Below are positions 26,240-36,087 of a stretch of 59,655 bases of DNA, in pieces. The notes under the pieces were generated by a model. The model had not been told where the DNA came from. It saw nothing but the letters and a program-made list of their open reading frames with translations, and ran no database searches. Numbering within the stretch: the first letter of the stretch is position 1; each line of letters starts with the position of its first letter. The stretch spans positions 1 to 59,655 of the forward strand of contig JAAOIH010000007.1 in the NCBI GenBank assembly GCA_015163875.1, read 5' to 3'. Position numbers and translations under genes: made by a program. Origin of the DNA: Bdellovibrionales bacterium (GTDB lineage Bacteria > Bdellovibrionota > Bdellovibrionia > Bdellovibrionales > UBA1609).

Positions 26240-26620
26240 CTAAACTCTTCTTCTTTTTGGTGGCCTGCATCCGTTATGTGGTATGGGAGTGGTGTCTTTT
26301 AACAAAGTTACTCTTAATCCGCCTTTAGCTAAGGCTCTAATAGCAGAATCTCTTCCTCCTCCAGGACCACTTACATACATTTCTAAAGACTTCATTCCCA
26401 TATTCATTGCCTTTGTTGCAACATCTTGAGCTGCTTTTTGAGCGGCAAAAGGAGTTCCCTTTTTTCCACCTTTGAAGCCTAAAGAGCCAGCCGATGCCCA
26501 ACATAAAGCACCTCCAGAAGGGTCTGTAATTGTAATTAATAAATTACCAAAGCCTGCTTGAATATAACAGCGACCATGAGGTACATTTTTTTTAATTTTT
26601 TTCTTTGTTTTTACGCCCAT
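26240..26620 (-). CDS. rpsK: 30S ribosomal protein S11
   Basis: 126 residues. Typical [29 protein letters not shown] and the basic C-terminus [11 protein letters not shown]. Follows rpsM. Confidence 0.97.
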   Translation of the reverse strand: MGVKTKKKIKKNVPHGRCYIQAGFGNLLITITDPSGGALCWASAGSLGFKGGKKGTPFAAQKAAQDVATKAMNMGMKSLEMYVSGPGGGRDSAIRALAKGGLRVTLLKDTTPIPHNGCRPPKRRRV

Positions 26621-26641
26621 TACTTTTTTCCTTTTATGCAG

Positions 26642-27013
26642 CTATTTTATTTTTTTTTTGTTAGCCATAGTTTTTTTAGGGCCTTTGCGAGTTCTTGCAT
26701 TTTTTTGTGTTACCTGTCCTCGAACTGGCAGGCCTAATCTATGTCTGATTCCTCTATAGCAACCTAAGTCCATTAATCTTTTTATGTTGAGGCTTCTTTC
26801 TCTTCTTAAATCACCCTCTAAAGTATAATCATCTAAAACTTTTCTAATATCTACTACTTGACCATCTGTTAAAGTTTCTGTTTTAGTGTCTTCTGATAAA
26901 TTTAATTTTTTACAAATTTGCTTAGCCATAGAGTTACCTACTCCATATAAGTAAGTTAAGCTAATTATAATACGCTTGTTTTTTGGTATATCTACACCTA
27001 ACAATCTTGCCAT
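26642..27013 (-). CDS. rpsM: 30S ribosomal protein S13
   Basis: 123 residues. [15 protein letters not shown] start, LTYLYGVG helix-hairpin-helix, [17 protein letters not shown] and the basic tail contacting the P-site are present. Follows rpmJ. Confidence 0.97.
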   Translation of the reverse strand: MARLLGVDIPKNKRIIISLTYLYGVGNSMAKQICKKLNLSEDTKTETLTDGQVVDIRKVLDDYTLEGDLRRERSLNIKRLMDLGCYRGIRHRLGLPVRGQVTQKNARTRKGPKKTMANKKKIK

Positions 27014-27015
27014 TA

Positions 27016-27129
27016 CTACCCCTGTACCTGTTTATGTTTAGGATTTTCGCAAAGAACTCTAATTTTGCCTTTTCTTTTAATAATTTTGCAACTTCTGCAC
27101 ATTTTTTTTACTGATGCTCTAACTTTCAT
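27016..27129 (-). CDS. rpmJ: 50S ribosomal protein L36
   Basis: 37 residues, identified by translating the minus strand between adk and rpsM. Begins [15 protein letters not shown] and ends [10 protein letters not shown]; the zinc ligands are three Cys and one His (CRSC, C, H). Its TAG is three bases before the rpsM ATG. The usual infA or map between adk and rpmJ is absent. Confidence 0.95.
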   Translation of the reverse strand: MKVRASVKKMCRSCKIIKRKGKIRVLCENPKHKQVQG

Positions 27130-27202
27130 TTTTAAGCCTTTATTTATTTTTTGCTATTTTAGCTATAGTTTTTTATATAATTCCAAAGCTAGAAAGCTAA
27201 CA

Positions 27203-27859
27203 TTAAGCCCTATTTTCGTCAATATTTAATATTTCATTTATATTTTTAAATACTTGATCAGCGCTATCTTCGGCATTAATAGCATGTAAAACTCCCTCTT
27301 CTTTGTAAAAATCTTTTAAGGTATTTACAGACTTATAATAGATCTCTAGTCTATTTTTTACCACCTCTGAAGTGTCATCTTTTCTTTGCTCTAATGAAGA
27401 CTGACATAGGTCACAAATACCTTCTTTTTTAGGCTTTGCATATTCAATATGCCAAGATGATTTGCAAGAACTGCAAACTCTACGATTTGTTATTCTCTTC
27501 ATTACTGCTGAGTCTGATATTTTTAAAAACAGAACATAATCTATTGATAAATTATATTTTGTTGTTAGTGTTTTTAAAGATATTGCCTGTTGTTGAGTTC
27601 TAGGAAAGCCGTCTAAAATAAAATTTTTAGTTTTTAGTTTTTTTAATTCATTTTCTAAAATACCAACAACTATGTCGTCAGAAATTAACTGCCCCTTTGC
27701 CATGGAGTCTTTTATTTTGATCCCAAGAGGGGTGTTATTTGAGATTTCATAACTAAATAGATTGCCTGTGCTAATATGTGGAATGCCATATTTTTTACTA
27801 AGCAAAGAAGCCTGAGTGCCTTTTCCTGATCCAGGTGCACCAAATAAAATAATACTAAT
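27203..27859 (-). CDS. adk: Adenylate kinase, probable ATT start
   Basis: Interconverts ATP, ADP and AMP; 218 residues from the proposed start. P-loop GAPGSGKGT at 7-15, HISTGNLF, DGFPRTQQQA, and a zinc-type LID with two CxxC pairs (CSSC, CDLC). The family begins M-x-I-I-L-x-G-A-P-G; here the codon at the M position is ATT (27857-27859), overlapping the secY TAG and preceded by AGGAGA at seven bases. The only upstream ATG (27904-27907 region) would add 16 residues (MMEWGLLLK...) and overlap secY by 53 bases, so ATT is the better start. Confidence 0.93.
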   Translation of the reverse strand: MSIILFGAPGSGKGTQASLLSKKYGIPHISTGNLFSYEISNNTPLGIKIKDSMAKGQLISDDIVVGILENELKKLKTKNFILDGFPRTQQQAISLKTLTTKYNLSIDYVLFLKISDSAVMKRITNRRVCSSCKSSWHIEYAKPKKEGICDLCQSSLEQRKDDTSEVVKNRLEIYYKSVNTLKDFYKEEGVLHAINAEDSADQVFKNINEILNIDENRA

Positions 27860-29162
27860 AACGAACTCTCCTGCTTTTAATTTTAACAGCAGACCCCATT
27901 CCATCATATTTTGCAGAAATTAAATAAGATTGAATTTGTTGTAAAGTATCAATGGCTACACCTACTAAAATTAATAAACTAGTTCCTCCAAAATAAAATG
28001 GTAATCCAATTTTATTAATTAGGAGGGTTGGTAGCACACAAATAAAACTTAAATAAATAGCACCACTAACTGTTAGCCTGTCTAAAACTTTTTGAATGTA
28101 ACTTGCTGTATTTTTACCAGCCCTGATTCCTGGTACAAAGCCACCGCTTTTTTTTAAATTATCTGCTACATCATTTGGTTTAAAAGCCATTTCTGTATAA
28201 AAAAAACAAAAGAAAACAACAAAGCCAATAAATAAAATATTATATAAAGACCCAGATGGTGATAAAGTTTGTTGCAAAGTTTTTAACCATGGAGCATCTG
28301 AAAATTGAGTAATAGTTGCTGGAAATAATAACAAACTAGATGCAAAAATAGGAGGTATAACACCTGCAAAATTTAATTTTAATGGTAAATAACTAGCTTG
28401 TTGTTGTTTGCCTTGTCCTCTTTGGGAATATTGAATTGTAATTCGCCTTTGCCCTGTTTCTATAAAAATAATAAATGTAATAATTAAAACCATTCCTATT
28501 AATAAAGCTAAGCCTGTAACTATATTTAAATCTCCGCTTGATAACATTTGCCATAAGCTTAAAGCTCCTTGCGGAATCCCTGCTGCAATGCTTGCAAAAA
28601 TAATCATACTAATACCGTTACCGATACCTTTTTCTGTCATTTGATCACCAAGCCACATTAAAAAACAAGTACCAGCTGCTAAAGTAATTACTGCTACTAA
28701 TTGAAATGGTAGTGGTCCAAACATTGCGTGTTTTACTAAAGCTTGGCCTTGGTTATTAGAGTTTAATAACCAAGTAGAAATAGCATAACCTTGTACTACT
28801 GATAATAATAAAGTTGCGTAACGAGTGTATTGATTAATTTTTTTTCGTCCAGCATCACCTTCCTTAGCCAAAGCCTCTAATGTTGGGATTGATGATTGTA
28901 GTAATTGAAAAATAATTGATGCAGAAATATAAGGCATAATACCTAATGCAAAAATACTAAAACGAGATAAAGCCCCTCCTGTAAAAGTATTAAACATTCC
29001 AAAAATTCCGCCACTTTGTGCCTGAAAAAAAGAAAACACTGCATTGGCATCAATACCAGGAGTTGGTATTGCTACACCAAGTCTATAAATAACTAAACCA
29101 AATATTGTAAATAAAATACGACGAGTTAGCTCTTCTGGAATGGTAAAATTTTTTGCATTCAT
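27855..29162 (-). CDS. secY: Preprotein translocase subunit SecY
   Basis: Channel-forming subunit of the Sec translocase in the inner membrane, 435 residues with about ten membrane helices. Seen: IPTPGID near the start, FALGIMPYISASIIFQLL, the conserved cytoplasmic loops, MTEKGIGNGISMIIF, and NPNDVADNLKKSGGFVPGIR-like segment (KPNDVADNLKKSGGFVPG). Its 3' end carries the ribosome-binding site of adk. Confidence 0.97.
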   Translation of the reverse strand: MNAKNFTIPEELTRRILFTIFGLVIYRLGVAIPTPGIDANAVFSFFQAQSGGIFGMFNTFTGGALSRFSIFALGIMPYISASIIFQLLQSSIPTLEALAKEGDAGRKKINQYTRYATLLLSVVQGYAISTWLLNSNNQGQALVKHAMFGPLPFQLVAVITLAAGTCFLMWLGDQMTEKGIGNGISMIIFASIAAGIPQGALSLWQMLSSGDLNIVTGLALLIGMVLIITFIIFIETGQRRITIQYSQRGQGKQQQASYLPLKLNFAGVIPPIFASSLLLFPATITQFSDAPWLKTLQQTLSPSGSLYNILFIGFVVFFCFFYTEMAFKPNDVADNLKKSGGFVPGIRAGKNTASYIQKVLDRLTVSGAIYLSFICVLPTLLINKIGLPFYFGGTSLLILVGVAIDTLQQIQSYLISAKYDGMGSAVKIKSRRVRY

Positions 29163-29239
29163 GTGTAATATTTTCCTTAAATATTCTTAGTTTTGTTACT
29201 CTTGTTGTTTAAAAAAAATTTGTGAAATTTATATAAACA

Positions 29240-29677
29240 CTAACAAGCTGTAATTGTTCCGCCAGATTTTTTTACTAATTCTTCAGCTTTTTTACTCCAT
29301 TTATGTGCTTTAATATTTAAAGCTTTAGTTAAAGTTCCGCGGGCTAAAATTTTTACTTTCTTTTTTTGATTAACAATGCCGGCTGATTTTAAAACTTCTG
29401 GTGTTATATCTCCGTCTAGTTTTTCTAACTGATCTAAGTTAACTATTTCGTAAGTCACTTTAAACATTATATTTGTAAAACCAAATTTAGGAAGTCTGCG
29501 GGCCATTGGCATTTGTCCGCCTTCAAACCCTGCAGGAATACCTCCACCTGCGCGAGCTTTTTGTCCTTTGTTTCCCTTGCCGCAACGACGACCAAGCCTT
29601 GATCCTCTCCCCCGACCTGAACGCACTTTTTCTTGGTTAGAGCCTGGTGCTGGTTTTAAATCTTTTAATAAACTCAT
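29240..29677 (-). CDS. rplO: 50S ribosomal protein L15
   Basis: 145 residues from the ATG at 29677 (MSLLKDLKPAPGS), preceded by GGAG; five in-frame codons upstream are not needed. RGRGSRLGRRCGKGNKGQKAR and GFEGGQMP are typical. The start is one base after the rpmD stop. Confidence 0.96.
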   Translation of the reverse strand: MSLLKDLKPAPGSNQEKVRSGRGRGSRLGRRCGKGNKGQKARAGGGIPAGFEGGQMPMARRLPKFGFTNIMFKVTYEIVNLDQLEKLDGDITPEVLKSAGIVNQKKKVKILARGTLTKALNIKAHKWSKKAEELVKKSGGTITAC

Positions 29678-29678
29678 G

Positions 29679-29870
29679 TTATGCTCCCTCAACTGATACT
29701 TCTACCAAATGTTGTATTTTTAAAATTTGCCCACGCATAGCAGGGTTGTCTATTACTTTAACTTCGTGGTTAGGTCGTCTTAAACCCAAACATCTTAAAG
29801 CTTCTTTTTGTTTTAGTGTCGAACCAATTGAGCTTCTTTTTTGTTTTATTTTAAAAAATCTTTTTGCCAT
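29679..29870 (-). CDS. rpmD: 50S ribosomal protein L30
   Basis: 63 residues. KIKQKRSSIGSTLKQKEALRCLGL and DNPAMRGQI are the L30 signature. Between rpsE and rplO in the standard order. Confidence 0.95.
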   Translation of the reverse strand: MAKRFFKIKQKRSSIGSTLKQKEALRCLGLRRPNHEVKVIDNPAMRGQILKIQHLVEVSVEGA

Positions 29871-29882
29871 TTTATTTCCCGT

Positions 29883-30344
29883 TTATTTAATCATTTCTGG
29901 ACTGGATTGAACTAATTGAGACAATCCATTTAATGTTGCTCTTACTGCATTTCCAGGTGCTGTTCTTCCAATACATTTTGTTAAAATATCTTTTATTCCT
30001 AAAGTTTCAAGAATTGCTCTTACAGCTCCACCTGCAATAACTCCTGTACCCTCTGATGCTGGAATTAAAATTACTTTTGCAGCTCCAAATGTTCCAACTA
30101 CTTCGTGTGGAATTGTGCGGTTATCTTTTAATTCAATTTTTTGAAAAGATTTTTTTGCCGCAGCCGCTGCTTTTTTAATAGCTTCTGGAACTTCTTTAGC
30201 TTTTCCCTTTCCAAAACCAACGCTGCCTTCGCCGTCACCTACAACAACTAAAGCTAAAAAAGAAAATCTTCGACCACCTTTTACAACTTTAGCTACGCGA
30301 TTAATTGTAACTACTCTTTCTCTAAATTCTGCTGTTTGACTCAT
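29883..30344 (-). CDS. rpsE: 30S ribosomal protein S5
   Basis: 153 residues. [36 protein letters not shown] and [16 protein letters not shown] are conserved, including the double-stranded RNA-binding fold. Slightly shorter than average at the N-terminus. Confidence 0.97.
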   Translation of the reverse strand: MSQTAEFRERVVTINRVAKVVKGGRRFSFLALVVVGDGEGSVGFGKGKAKEVPEAIKKAAAAAKKSFQKIELKDNRTIPHEVVGTFGAAKVILIPASEGTGVIAGGAVRAILETLGIKDILTKCIGRTAPGNAVRATLNGLSQLVQSSPEMIK

Positions 30345-30363
30345 ATTACCTCTTTATAATAAT

Positions 30364-30738
30364 TTAAAATTTTAAACCTGATTCTCTTGCGCCTTCTGCT
30401 AAAGATTTTATTCTTCCGTGAAACATATAACCACTTCTGTCAAAAACTACACTTTTAATATTTTGATTTAAAGCTTTTTGTCCTAAAGTTAATCCTACTT
30501 TTTTACTAGAATCTACTGATTTAGAAATATTTTTTTTATCTAATAATTTAGAGCTATAAGAAACTAAAGTTACTCCTTTTTGGTCATCAATTAATTGAGC
30601 AGAAATAAATTTATTACTTTTAAAAACAGCTAATCTTGGAACACTTGCTGTGCCTGAAACTTTTTTACGGATTCGCAAGCGAGATTTTAAACGCTTAACT
30701 ACTTTTTTTGCAGTATTTTTTAATATTGTAACTCTCAT
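30364..30738 (-). CDS. rplR: 50S ribosomal protein L18
   Basis: 124 residues. 5S rRNA-binding protein; RLRIRKKVSGT, RLAVFKSNKFISAQLIDD and FDRSGYMFHGRIKSLAEGARE are the family signature. Confidence 0.96.
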   Translation of the reverse strand: MRVTILKNTAKKVVKRLKSRLRIRKKVSGTASVPRLAVFKSNKFISAQLIDDQKGVTLVSYSSKLLDKKNISKSVDSSKKVGLTLGQKALNQNIKSVVFDRSGYMFHGRIKSLAEGARESGLKF

Positions 30739-30771
30739 ATCTTTTCCTTTCTTTGTTTTTTAAAAACTTTT

Positions 30772-31317
30772 TTACTTACCTGCAGCCTTACCTGCTTTAC
30801 GACGAATAACTTCGTCACTATAACGAATACCTTTTCCTAAAAATGGTTCTGGTTTTCTGTAGGCTCTAATATTTGCAGATACCTGTCCTACTAATTGTTT
30901 GTCTGCACCTAAAACTTCAATTTTAGTTAATTTTGTTATTTTAATTTCAATTCCTTTTGGAATAGCAAAAGATATAGGGTGGCTGTATCCTAAATTAAGT
31001 TCTAAAACCTGTCCTTTTAAAGCTGATTTATAACCTACTCCGTTTAAAATTAAAGTTTTAGAAAATCCAGTACTAACTCCAGTCACAGCATTGTTAACTA
31101 ATGTTCTGTATAGTCCATGAAATGCTCTTGTTTTTGTTTCTTCGTTTACGCGTTTTAAAGTTACCTCTGTGTCAGAGATATCTATTTTTATAACAGGATC
31201 AACCCAAACATCTAGAGTGGTTTTTGCACCTTTTATTTTAACTGTATTATCTTCTAATAGGCTAACTTGCACTTTAGCTTTATCAAATTTTATAGGTACT
31301 TTTCCTATTCGTGACAT
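30772..31317 (-). CDS. rplF: 50S ribosomal protein L6
   Basis: 181 residues. MSRIGKVPI start, two repeated domains and the C-terminal PEPFLGKGIRYSDEVIRRKAGK are present. The leader is a long TTTTA repeat, but a GAGAGAAAC site precedes the ATG. Confidence 0.96.
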   Translation of the reverse strand: MSRIGKVPIKFDKAKVQVSLLEDNTVKIKGAKTTLDVWVDPVIKIDISDTEVTLKRVNEETKTRAFHGLYRTLVNNAVTGVSTGFSKTLILNGVGYKSALKGQVLELNLGYSHPISFAIPKGIEIKITKLTKIEVLGADKQLVGQVSANIRAYRKPEPFLGKGIRYSDEVIRRKAGKAAGK

Positions 31318-31325
31318 AATGTTTC

Positions 31326-31408
31326 TCTCTTTTATTTTATTTTATTTTTTTATTTTTTTATTTTATTTTATTTTATTTTTTTATTTTATTTTATTTTATT
31401 TTATTTTA
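31326..31408. repeat. (TTTTA)n array between rpsH and rplF
   Basis: The whole spacer between the rpsH stop and the rplF ribosome-binding site is TTTTA pentamers, with two interrupting longer T runs. It is strikingly long for a spacer inside the spc operon. Confidence 0.88.
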
Positions 31409-31798
31409 TTACCATACTTGGCATAATACTTCGCCACCAACTGATTCTTGTTTTGCTATTTTACCATTCATAACACCTTTGTTAGTGCTCATTACTACTA
31501 TTCCGTAACCAGATCTTATCTCTGGAATATTATCTTGCTTTACATAAACTCTGCACCCCGGCTTACTTACTCTTTTTACTTTAGATATAATATGATCGCC
31601 ACTGTCGTTATAGCGTAAATAAACTCTCATTAATTGGCGTGTTTTATTTTTTGCTACTTTAAAGCCTCTAATATAACCGGACTGATGCAAAACTTGAGCG
31701 ATACCTTCTCTTAATTTAGAGCTTACGATATCTAAGCTTTCATGCTTTGCCATTCCAGCATTTCTTATTCTTGTTAAAAAATCACCAATTGTATCCAT
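31409..31798 (-). CDS. rpsH: 30S ribosomal protein S8
   Basis: 129 residues. DTIGDFLTRIRNAGMAKHESL and the C-terminal GIVVMSTNKGVM plus GGEVLCQVW are typical. Only 33 bases separate it from rplE, leaving no room for rpsN, which normally sits there. Confidence 0.97.
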   Translation of the reverse strand: MDTIGDFLTRIRNAGMAKHESLDIVSSKLREGIAQVLHQSGYIRGFKVAKNKTRQLMRVYLRYNDSGDHIISKVKRVSKPGCRVYVKQDNIPEIRSGYGIVVMSTNKGVMNGKIAKQESVGGEVLCQVW

Positions 31799-31831
31799 TT
31801 AGAATCCCCTATTTTATTTAATCTATATTAT

Positions 31832-32374
31832 TTATTTTTTTTTAAATGGCATTCCCAAAGCCTCTAATAATGCCAAACCTTCTTGATCGCTATTAGCTGT
31901 AGTAGACATGCTAATGTTAAAACCTCTTACTTTATCAATTTTGTCGTAATCAATTTCTGAAAAAATAATATGCTCTATAATTCCCATATTATAGTTACCT
32001 CGTCCGTCAAAAGATTTTCTAGATAATCCACGAAAATCTTTTGATTTTGGAATAGAAAAATGAATTAATTTTTCTAAAAAATTCCACATATTTTCTTTTC
32101 TTAAAGTTACTCTCACACCTATAGGCATGCCTTCTCTTAATTTAAAATTTGCAATTGCTTTTTTTGCTTTTGTTAACACAGCTTTTTGTCCCGCAATAGC
32201 TGTTAGCTGCTCTGTTGCTAAGTCTAAAACTTTTGGATTACGAACCGCTTCGCTTAAACACATATTTAATGTGATGCTGTTTAATTTTGGCACCTGCATA
32301 ATATTTTTTAAACTTAATTCCTTCATTAATGATGGAACTAGTTCTTTTTTATATTTTTCTTGTAATAAACTCAT
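31832..32374 (-). CDS. rplE: 50S ribosomal protein L5
   Basis: 180 residues, normal length. 5S rRNA-binding protein; KLNSITLNMCLSEA, KAVLTKAKKAIANFKLREG and GRGNYNMGI are present. Only 19 bases separate it from rplN, so rplX (L24) is missing from its normal place and is not fused here. Confidence 0.97.
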   Translation of the reverse strand: MSLLQEKYKKELVPSLMKELSLKNIMQVPKLNSITLNMCLSEAVRNPKVLDLATEQLTAIAGQKAVLTKAKKAIANFKLREGMPIGVRVTLRKENMWNFLEKLIHFSIPKSKDFRGLSRKSFDGRGNYNMGIIEHIIFSEIDYDKIDKVRGFNISMSTTANSDQEGLALLEALGMPFKKK

Positions 32375-32393
32375 AACAACCTTTTTATTTTAT

Positions 32394-32762
32394 TTACAAA
32401 ACCTCTGGAGCCAATGAGGCTATTTTTAAAAAATTTTTAGATCTTAATTCTCTTGCAACTGGTCCAAAAATACGAGTTCCAACAGGTTCTTTATTAGCAT
32501 TAATTAATACTGCTGCGTTTTCATCAAAGCGAACATAGCTTCCGTCTACTCTGCGAACTTTATGTATTGTTCTAACTACCACAGCTTTTGCAACATCACC
32601 TTTTTTTACTTTTGTTTTTGGAGCTGCCGACTTAATAGAGACAACAATTATGTCGCCAACACTTGCAACTCTTCTACGCGTGCCACCTAAAACTTTGATA
32701 CACATAACCTCTTTTGCACCAGAGTTATCTGCAACTGTTAATCTTGATTGAACTTGTATCAT
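32394..32762 (-). CDS. rplN: 50S ribosomal protein L14
   Basis: 122 residues. [27 protein letters not shown] and [28 protein letters not shown] are diagnostic. Confidence 0.98.
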   Translation of the reverse strand: MIQVQSRLTVADNSGAKEVMCIKVLGGTRRRVASVGDIIVVSIKSAAPKTKVKKGDVAKAVVVRTIHKVRRVDGSYVRFDENAAVLINANKEPVGTRIFGPVARELRSKNFLKIASLAPEVL

Positions 32763-32783
32763 TTCATTTTCTCCTAAAAACCA

Positions 32784-33065
32784 CTATTTTTTTTCTAAAA
32801 CTTCTGTTAAACGCCATCTTTTTGTTTTACTTATAGGCCTGCTTTCTACAATTTTTACTTGGTCGCCGGCTTTAGCTACATTTTTTTCGTCATGAGCTTT
32901 AAACACAGAGCTAAGGCGAATATATTTATGATATTTTTTATGTTTTACTGTTCTGTAAACTTTTACAGAAATACTTTTGTCCATTTTATCACTAACAACT
33001 TCGCCAACAACGCTCATTTTTTTTCTTTGTTGATCAGTGTTTGTAATATTTTTATCTTCTGCCAT
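32784..33065 (-). CDS. rpsQ: 30S ribosomal protein S17
   Basis: 93 residues. [29 protein letters not shown] and AHDEKN are conserved; there is a short polar N-terminal extension (first 15 residues). Confidence 0.95.
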   Translation of the reverse strand: MAEDKNITNTDQQRKKMSVVGEVVSDKMDKSISVKVYRTVKHKKYHKYIRLSSVFKAHDEKNVAKAGDQVKIVESRPISKTKRWRLTEVLEKK

Positions 33066-33090
33066 AACTTCTCCCGTTTTAACTTAAAAT

Positions 33091-33276
33091 CTATTTTTTT
33101 GCAGCAATAGCTGTTTTTAATTTTGCAATACCTTTACGAATTTTTCTTATTACTAAAGGATTTTCTAACTGCCCTAAACTATGCTTCATTTTATTATTAA
33201 ATAAATCTTCTTTTTCTTTTTTTATTTTTTGTACTAGCTCTACAATTTCTAAATTTTTAATATCTTCAAATTTCAT
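33091..33276 (-). CDS. rpmC: 50S ribosomal protein L29
   Basis: 61 residues, a two-helix protein by the exit tunnel. FNNKMKHSLGQLENPLVIRKIRKGIAKLKT matches the family signature. Confidence 0.94.
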   Translation of the reverse strand: MKFEDIKNLEIVELVQKIKKEKEDLFNNKMKHSLGQLENPLVIRKIRKGIAKLKTAIAAKK

Positions 33277-33290
33277 AAGTAACCTTTTAA

Positions 33291-33698
33291 TTAATGTTTT
33301 ATAATCATTTTTGTTTTTAACGGAAGTTTATGAGAGGCTAGCCGCAAAGCTTCTTTTGCTATTTCTTCTTCTACTCCACTTAGTTCATAAATAATTCGTC
33401 CTGGTTTTACTTTTGCTGCCCAATAATCTGGAGCACCTTTACCAGAACCCATTCTAACTTCTGCAGGTTTTTTTGTTACAGGTCTGTCTGGAAAAACACA
33501 AATCCATAACTTACCTATTCTTTTCATGTGACGATTAATTGCAACACGAGCTGCTTCAATTTGCCTACTAGTTAATCTTCCAGATTGTATAACTGCAAGA
33601 CCGTAATCGCCAAAAGTTAAAGCGCTTCCTTTATAAGCAAAACCTCTATAATGACCTCGATGTTGACGGCGCCATTTTACTCGCTTTGGACTAAGCAT
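33291..33698 (-). CDS. rplP: 50S ribosomal protein L16
   Basis: 135 residues. [15 protein letters not shown] start, [16 protein letters not shown] and [12 protein letters not shown] are conserved. Its start overlaps the end of rpsC by 8 bases. Confidence 0.97.
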   Translation of the reverse strand: MLSPKRVKWRRQHRGHYRGFAYKGSALTFGDYGLAVIQSGRLTSRQIEAARVAINRHMKRIGKLWICVFPDRPVTKKPAEVRMGSGKGAPDYWAAKVKPGRIIYELSGVEEEIAKEALRLASHKLPLKTKMIIKH

Positions 33699-34350
33699 TT
33701 CCAGCCTCCTCAGCTTGCTTGTTACTTAAAATATCACCTTTATAAATCCATACTTTAATTCCTATAATTCCATAAGTAGTTAATGCTTCTGCTGTTCCAT
33801 AATCAATATCTGCTCTTAAAGTATGTAGAGGTACACTTTTTTCACTATACCATTCAGAACGCGCAATTTCTGCTCCGTCTAAACGGCCGCTAATCATAAT
33901 TTTAATTCCTTTAACTCCACCCCTAAGAGCAGAAGATAAAGCTTTTTTTAAACAACGACGCCAAAAAACTCTTTTCTCTAATTGATCTGCAATATTTTGT
34001 GCAACTAGTTGTGAGTCAATGTCGGGTTTGCGAATTTCTTGGATGCTAAGGTAAACTTCGTTTTTTGTTTTCTTTTGAATTTCTGCTTTTAAAAGATCAA
34101 TGCCTGCTCCCTTTTTTCCAATAACAACACCTGGTCTTGCAGAATGAATAGTTAATTTTACTTTTTGAGCAGCTCTAGAAATTTCAATTTTAGATACTGC
34201 TGCATTTTTTAATTTATCTAAAAGATATTTTCTTAAACGAAGATCTTCGTGTAAATTTTCTGTATATTTAGAACCTTTAAAAAACCATAAAGATTCCCAA
34301 GTTCTGATAATGCCGACTCTTAATCCAATTGGATTTACTTTTTGACCCAT
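33691..34350 (-). CDS. rpsC: 30S ribosomal protein S3
   Basis: 219 residues. [14 protein letters not shown], the KH domain with [12 protein letters not shown], and the C-terminal [22 protein letters not shown] are present. Confidence 0.97.
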   Translation of the reverse strand: MGQKVNPIGLRVGIIRTWESLWFFKGSKYTENLHEDLRLRKYLLDKLKNAAVSKIEISRAAQKVKLTIHSARPGVVIGKKGAGIDLLKAEIQKKTKNEVYLSIQEIRKPDIDSQLVAQNIADQLEKRVFWRRCLKKALSSALRGGVKGIKIMISGRLDGAEIARSEWYSEKSVPLHTLRADIDYGTAEALTTYGIIGIKVWIYKGDILSNKQAEEAGNA

Positions 34351-34352
34351 TA

Positions 34353-34685
34353 TTACCTCTCCTCTAAAGTTACTTTAATATGACTAGATTTTTTCTTTAC
34401 CATTGTACTTCTTCCTTGAGAACCTGGACGAAATCTTTTAGAAAAAGCTGCCTGATCTACTGTAATATTTTTTACATATAAATTATCTACATCAATAGTT
34501 TTTTTATCTTCTGCATTTGCAACAGCAGATTCTAATAAATTTTTAATTAATCCTGCAGATTTTTGAGGCATAAAAGAAACAATTTTTAAAGCCTCGTTTA
34601 TTCCTTTGCTTCTAACTAAATTTGCAACTAGTCTGGCTTTTTGAGCGCCGACTCTAATAAATTGTAAAGATGCTTTAACTTCCAT
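34353..34685 (-). CDS. rplV: 50S ribosomal protein L22
   Basis: 110 residues. [19 protein letters not shown] and the exit-tunnel loop [19 protein letters not shown] are typical. Confidence 0.96.
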   Translation of the reverse strand: MEVKASLQFIRVGAQKARLVANLVRSKGINEALKIVSFMPQKSAGLIKNLLESAVANAEDKKTIDVDNLYVKNITVDQAAFSKRFRPGSQGRSTMVKKKSSHIKVTLEER

Positions 34686-34694
34686 TTTAACCTT

Positions 34695-34958
34695 CTACTT
34701 TTTTTTGTTGTGACCTTTATAGGTTCTTGTTAGTGAAAATTCACCAAATTTTTGACCAATCATACCCTCTGTTACAAAAACAGGAATAAATTTTTTACCA
34801 TTGTGAACAGCAAATGTTAAGTTTACTGCATCTGGTGTAATAGTTGATCTTCGTGACCAAGTTTTAATAACTTTTTTGTCACCAGTATCAATAGCTACTT
34901 GAATTTTTTTTTCTAAATGATGGTCAACGAAAGGACCTTTTTTTACTGAACGAGCCAT
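34695..34958 (-). CDS. rpsS: 30S ribosomal protein S19
   Basis: 87 residues. [30 protein letters not shown] and [16 protein letters not shown] are diagnostic. Confidence 0.97.
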   Translation of the reverse strand: MARSVKKGPFVDHHLEKKIQVAIDTGDKKVIKTWSRRSTITPDAVNLTFAVHNGKKFIPVFVTEGMIGQKFGEFSLTRTYKGHNKKK

Positions 34959-34966
34959 TTATTCCC

Positions 34967-35800
34967 CTATTTCTTTTTTCTTCTACGAATAATCATAGAA
35001 TCTGTTCGTTTATTATTTCTTGTTTTATAACCCTTACACGGCTGACCCCAAGGAGTCATAGGATGATTACCTTTACCAACTCCCTCACCACCACCTAGTG
35101 GATGATCGATTGGGTTCATTGCCATACCGCGAACAGAAGGACGAATCCCCCTCCAACGACTACGACCAGCTTTTCCCCATTTAATATTACTATATTCGGC
35201 ATTACCAACTTGACCAATTGTTGCCCGACAAACAGATAATACTTTTCTTACTTCTTGAGATGGTAATTGAATTTGACAGTAGTCATCAGATTTAGCTACT
35301 AAAACAGCAGTTGCACCTGCGCCTCTTGCAATTTGAGCTCCCTTGCCAGGTTTTAATTCTACTCCGTGAATTAAAGTTCCTGTTGGAATTTCTTTTAGAG
35401 GTAAGCTGTTGCCAGGTTTAATATCTGCATTAGCAACAGAGTCAGATGATATAATATCTTCTCCAACTTTTAAACCTACTGGAGATAAAATATAAGTTTT
35501 TTCGCCATCTTTATAATGAAGTAAAGCAATGTGTGCACTTCTGTTTGGATCATATTCAATAGATGCTACTTTTGCTGGAATATTTATTTTGCTTCTTTTA
35601 AAATCAATAATTCTGTAACGCCTTTTATGTCCTCCGCCATGATGTCTCATAGAAATTCTACCGGTGTTACTTCGACCTGCTTTTTTAGACAAAGAAGTAG
35701 TTAAACTTTTTTCTGGAGCAGATTTTGTGATTTCTGAAAAATCAAAACCTGTTTGGTTACGGCGACCAGGGGATGTTGGTTTGTATACTTTAAAACCCAT
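34967..35800 (-). CDS. rplB: 50S ribosomal protein L2
   Basis: 277 residues. Peptidyl-transferase-proximal protein; [28 protein letters not shown] and the C-terminal [20 protein letters not shown] are conserved, including the His near the reaction centre. Confidence 0.98.
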   Translation of the reverse strand: MGFKVYKPTSPGRRNQTGFDFSEITKSAPEKSLTTSLSKKAGRSNTGRISMRHHGGGHKRRYRIIDFKRSKINIPAKVASIEYDPNRSAHIALLHYKDGEKTYILSPVGLKVGEDIISSDSVANADIKPGNSLPLKEIPTGTLIHGVELKPGKGAQIARGAGATAVLVAKSDDYCQIQLPSQEVRKVLSVCRATIGQVGNAEYSNIKWGKAGRSRWRGIRPSVRGMAMNPIDHPLGGGEGVGKGNHPMTPWGQPCKGYKTRNNKRTDSMIIRRRKKK

Positions 35801-35802
35801 TT

Positions 35803-36087
35803 TTAAACTCCCTCAAAAATGGCTATTTTTTCGCCTTGTTTTAATTTTACCATTGCTTTTTTATAATATTTTGCAGGAACAATTCCCTTTGCTGTTCGCT
35901 TAGGTTTATTACGACCAACTAAAGTATTTACAGAGGCAACTTTTACTTTAAAATAAAATTCAACAGCTTCTTTAATTTCTGATTTAGTAGCATCTTTATT
36001 TACTTTAAAAGCATGAATAGATTTAGACGACAAAGCGGTTGTCTTTTCTGTTAAAAGTGGTTTTTTTATTACTTTAGTTAAATTCAT
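35803..36087 (-). CDS. rplW: 50S ribosomal protein L23
   Basis: 94 residues. [13 protein letters not shown] and [24 protein letters not shown] match; docking site for trigger factor at the exit. The ATG overlaps the end of rplD by 4 bases. Confidence 0.96.
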   Translation of the reverse strand: MNLTKVIKKPLLTEKTTALSSKSIHAFKVNKDATKSEIKEAVEFYFKVKVASVNTLVGRNKPKRTAKGIVPAKYYKKAMVKLKQGEKIAIFEGV

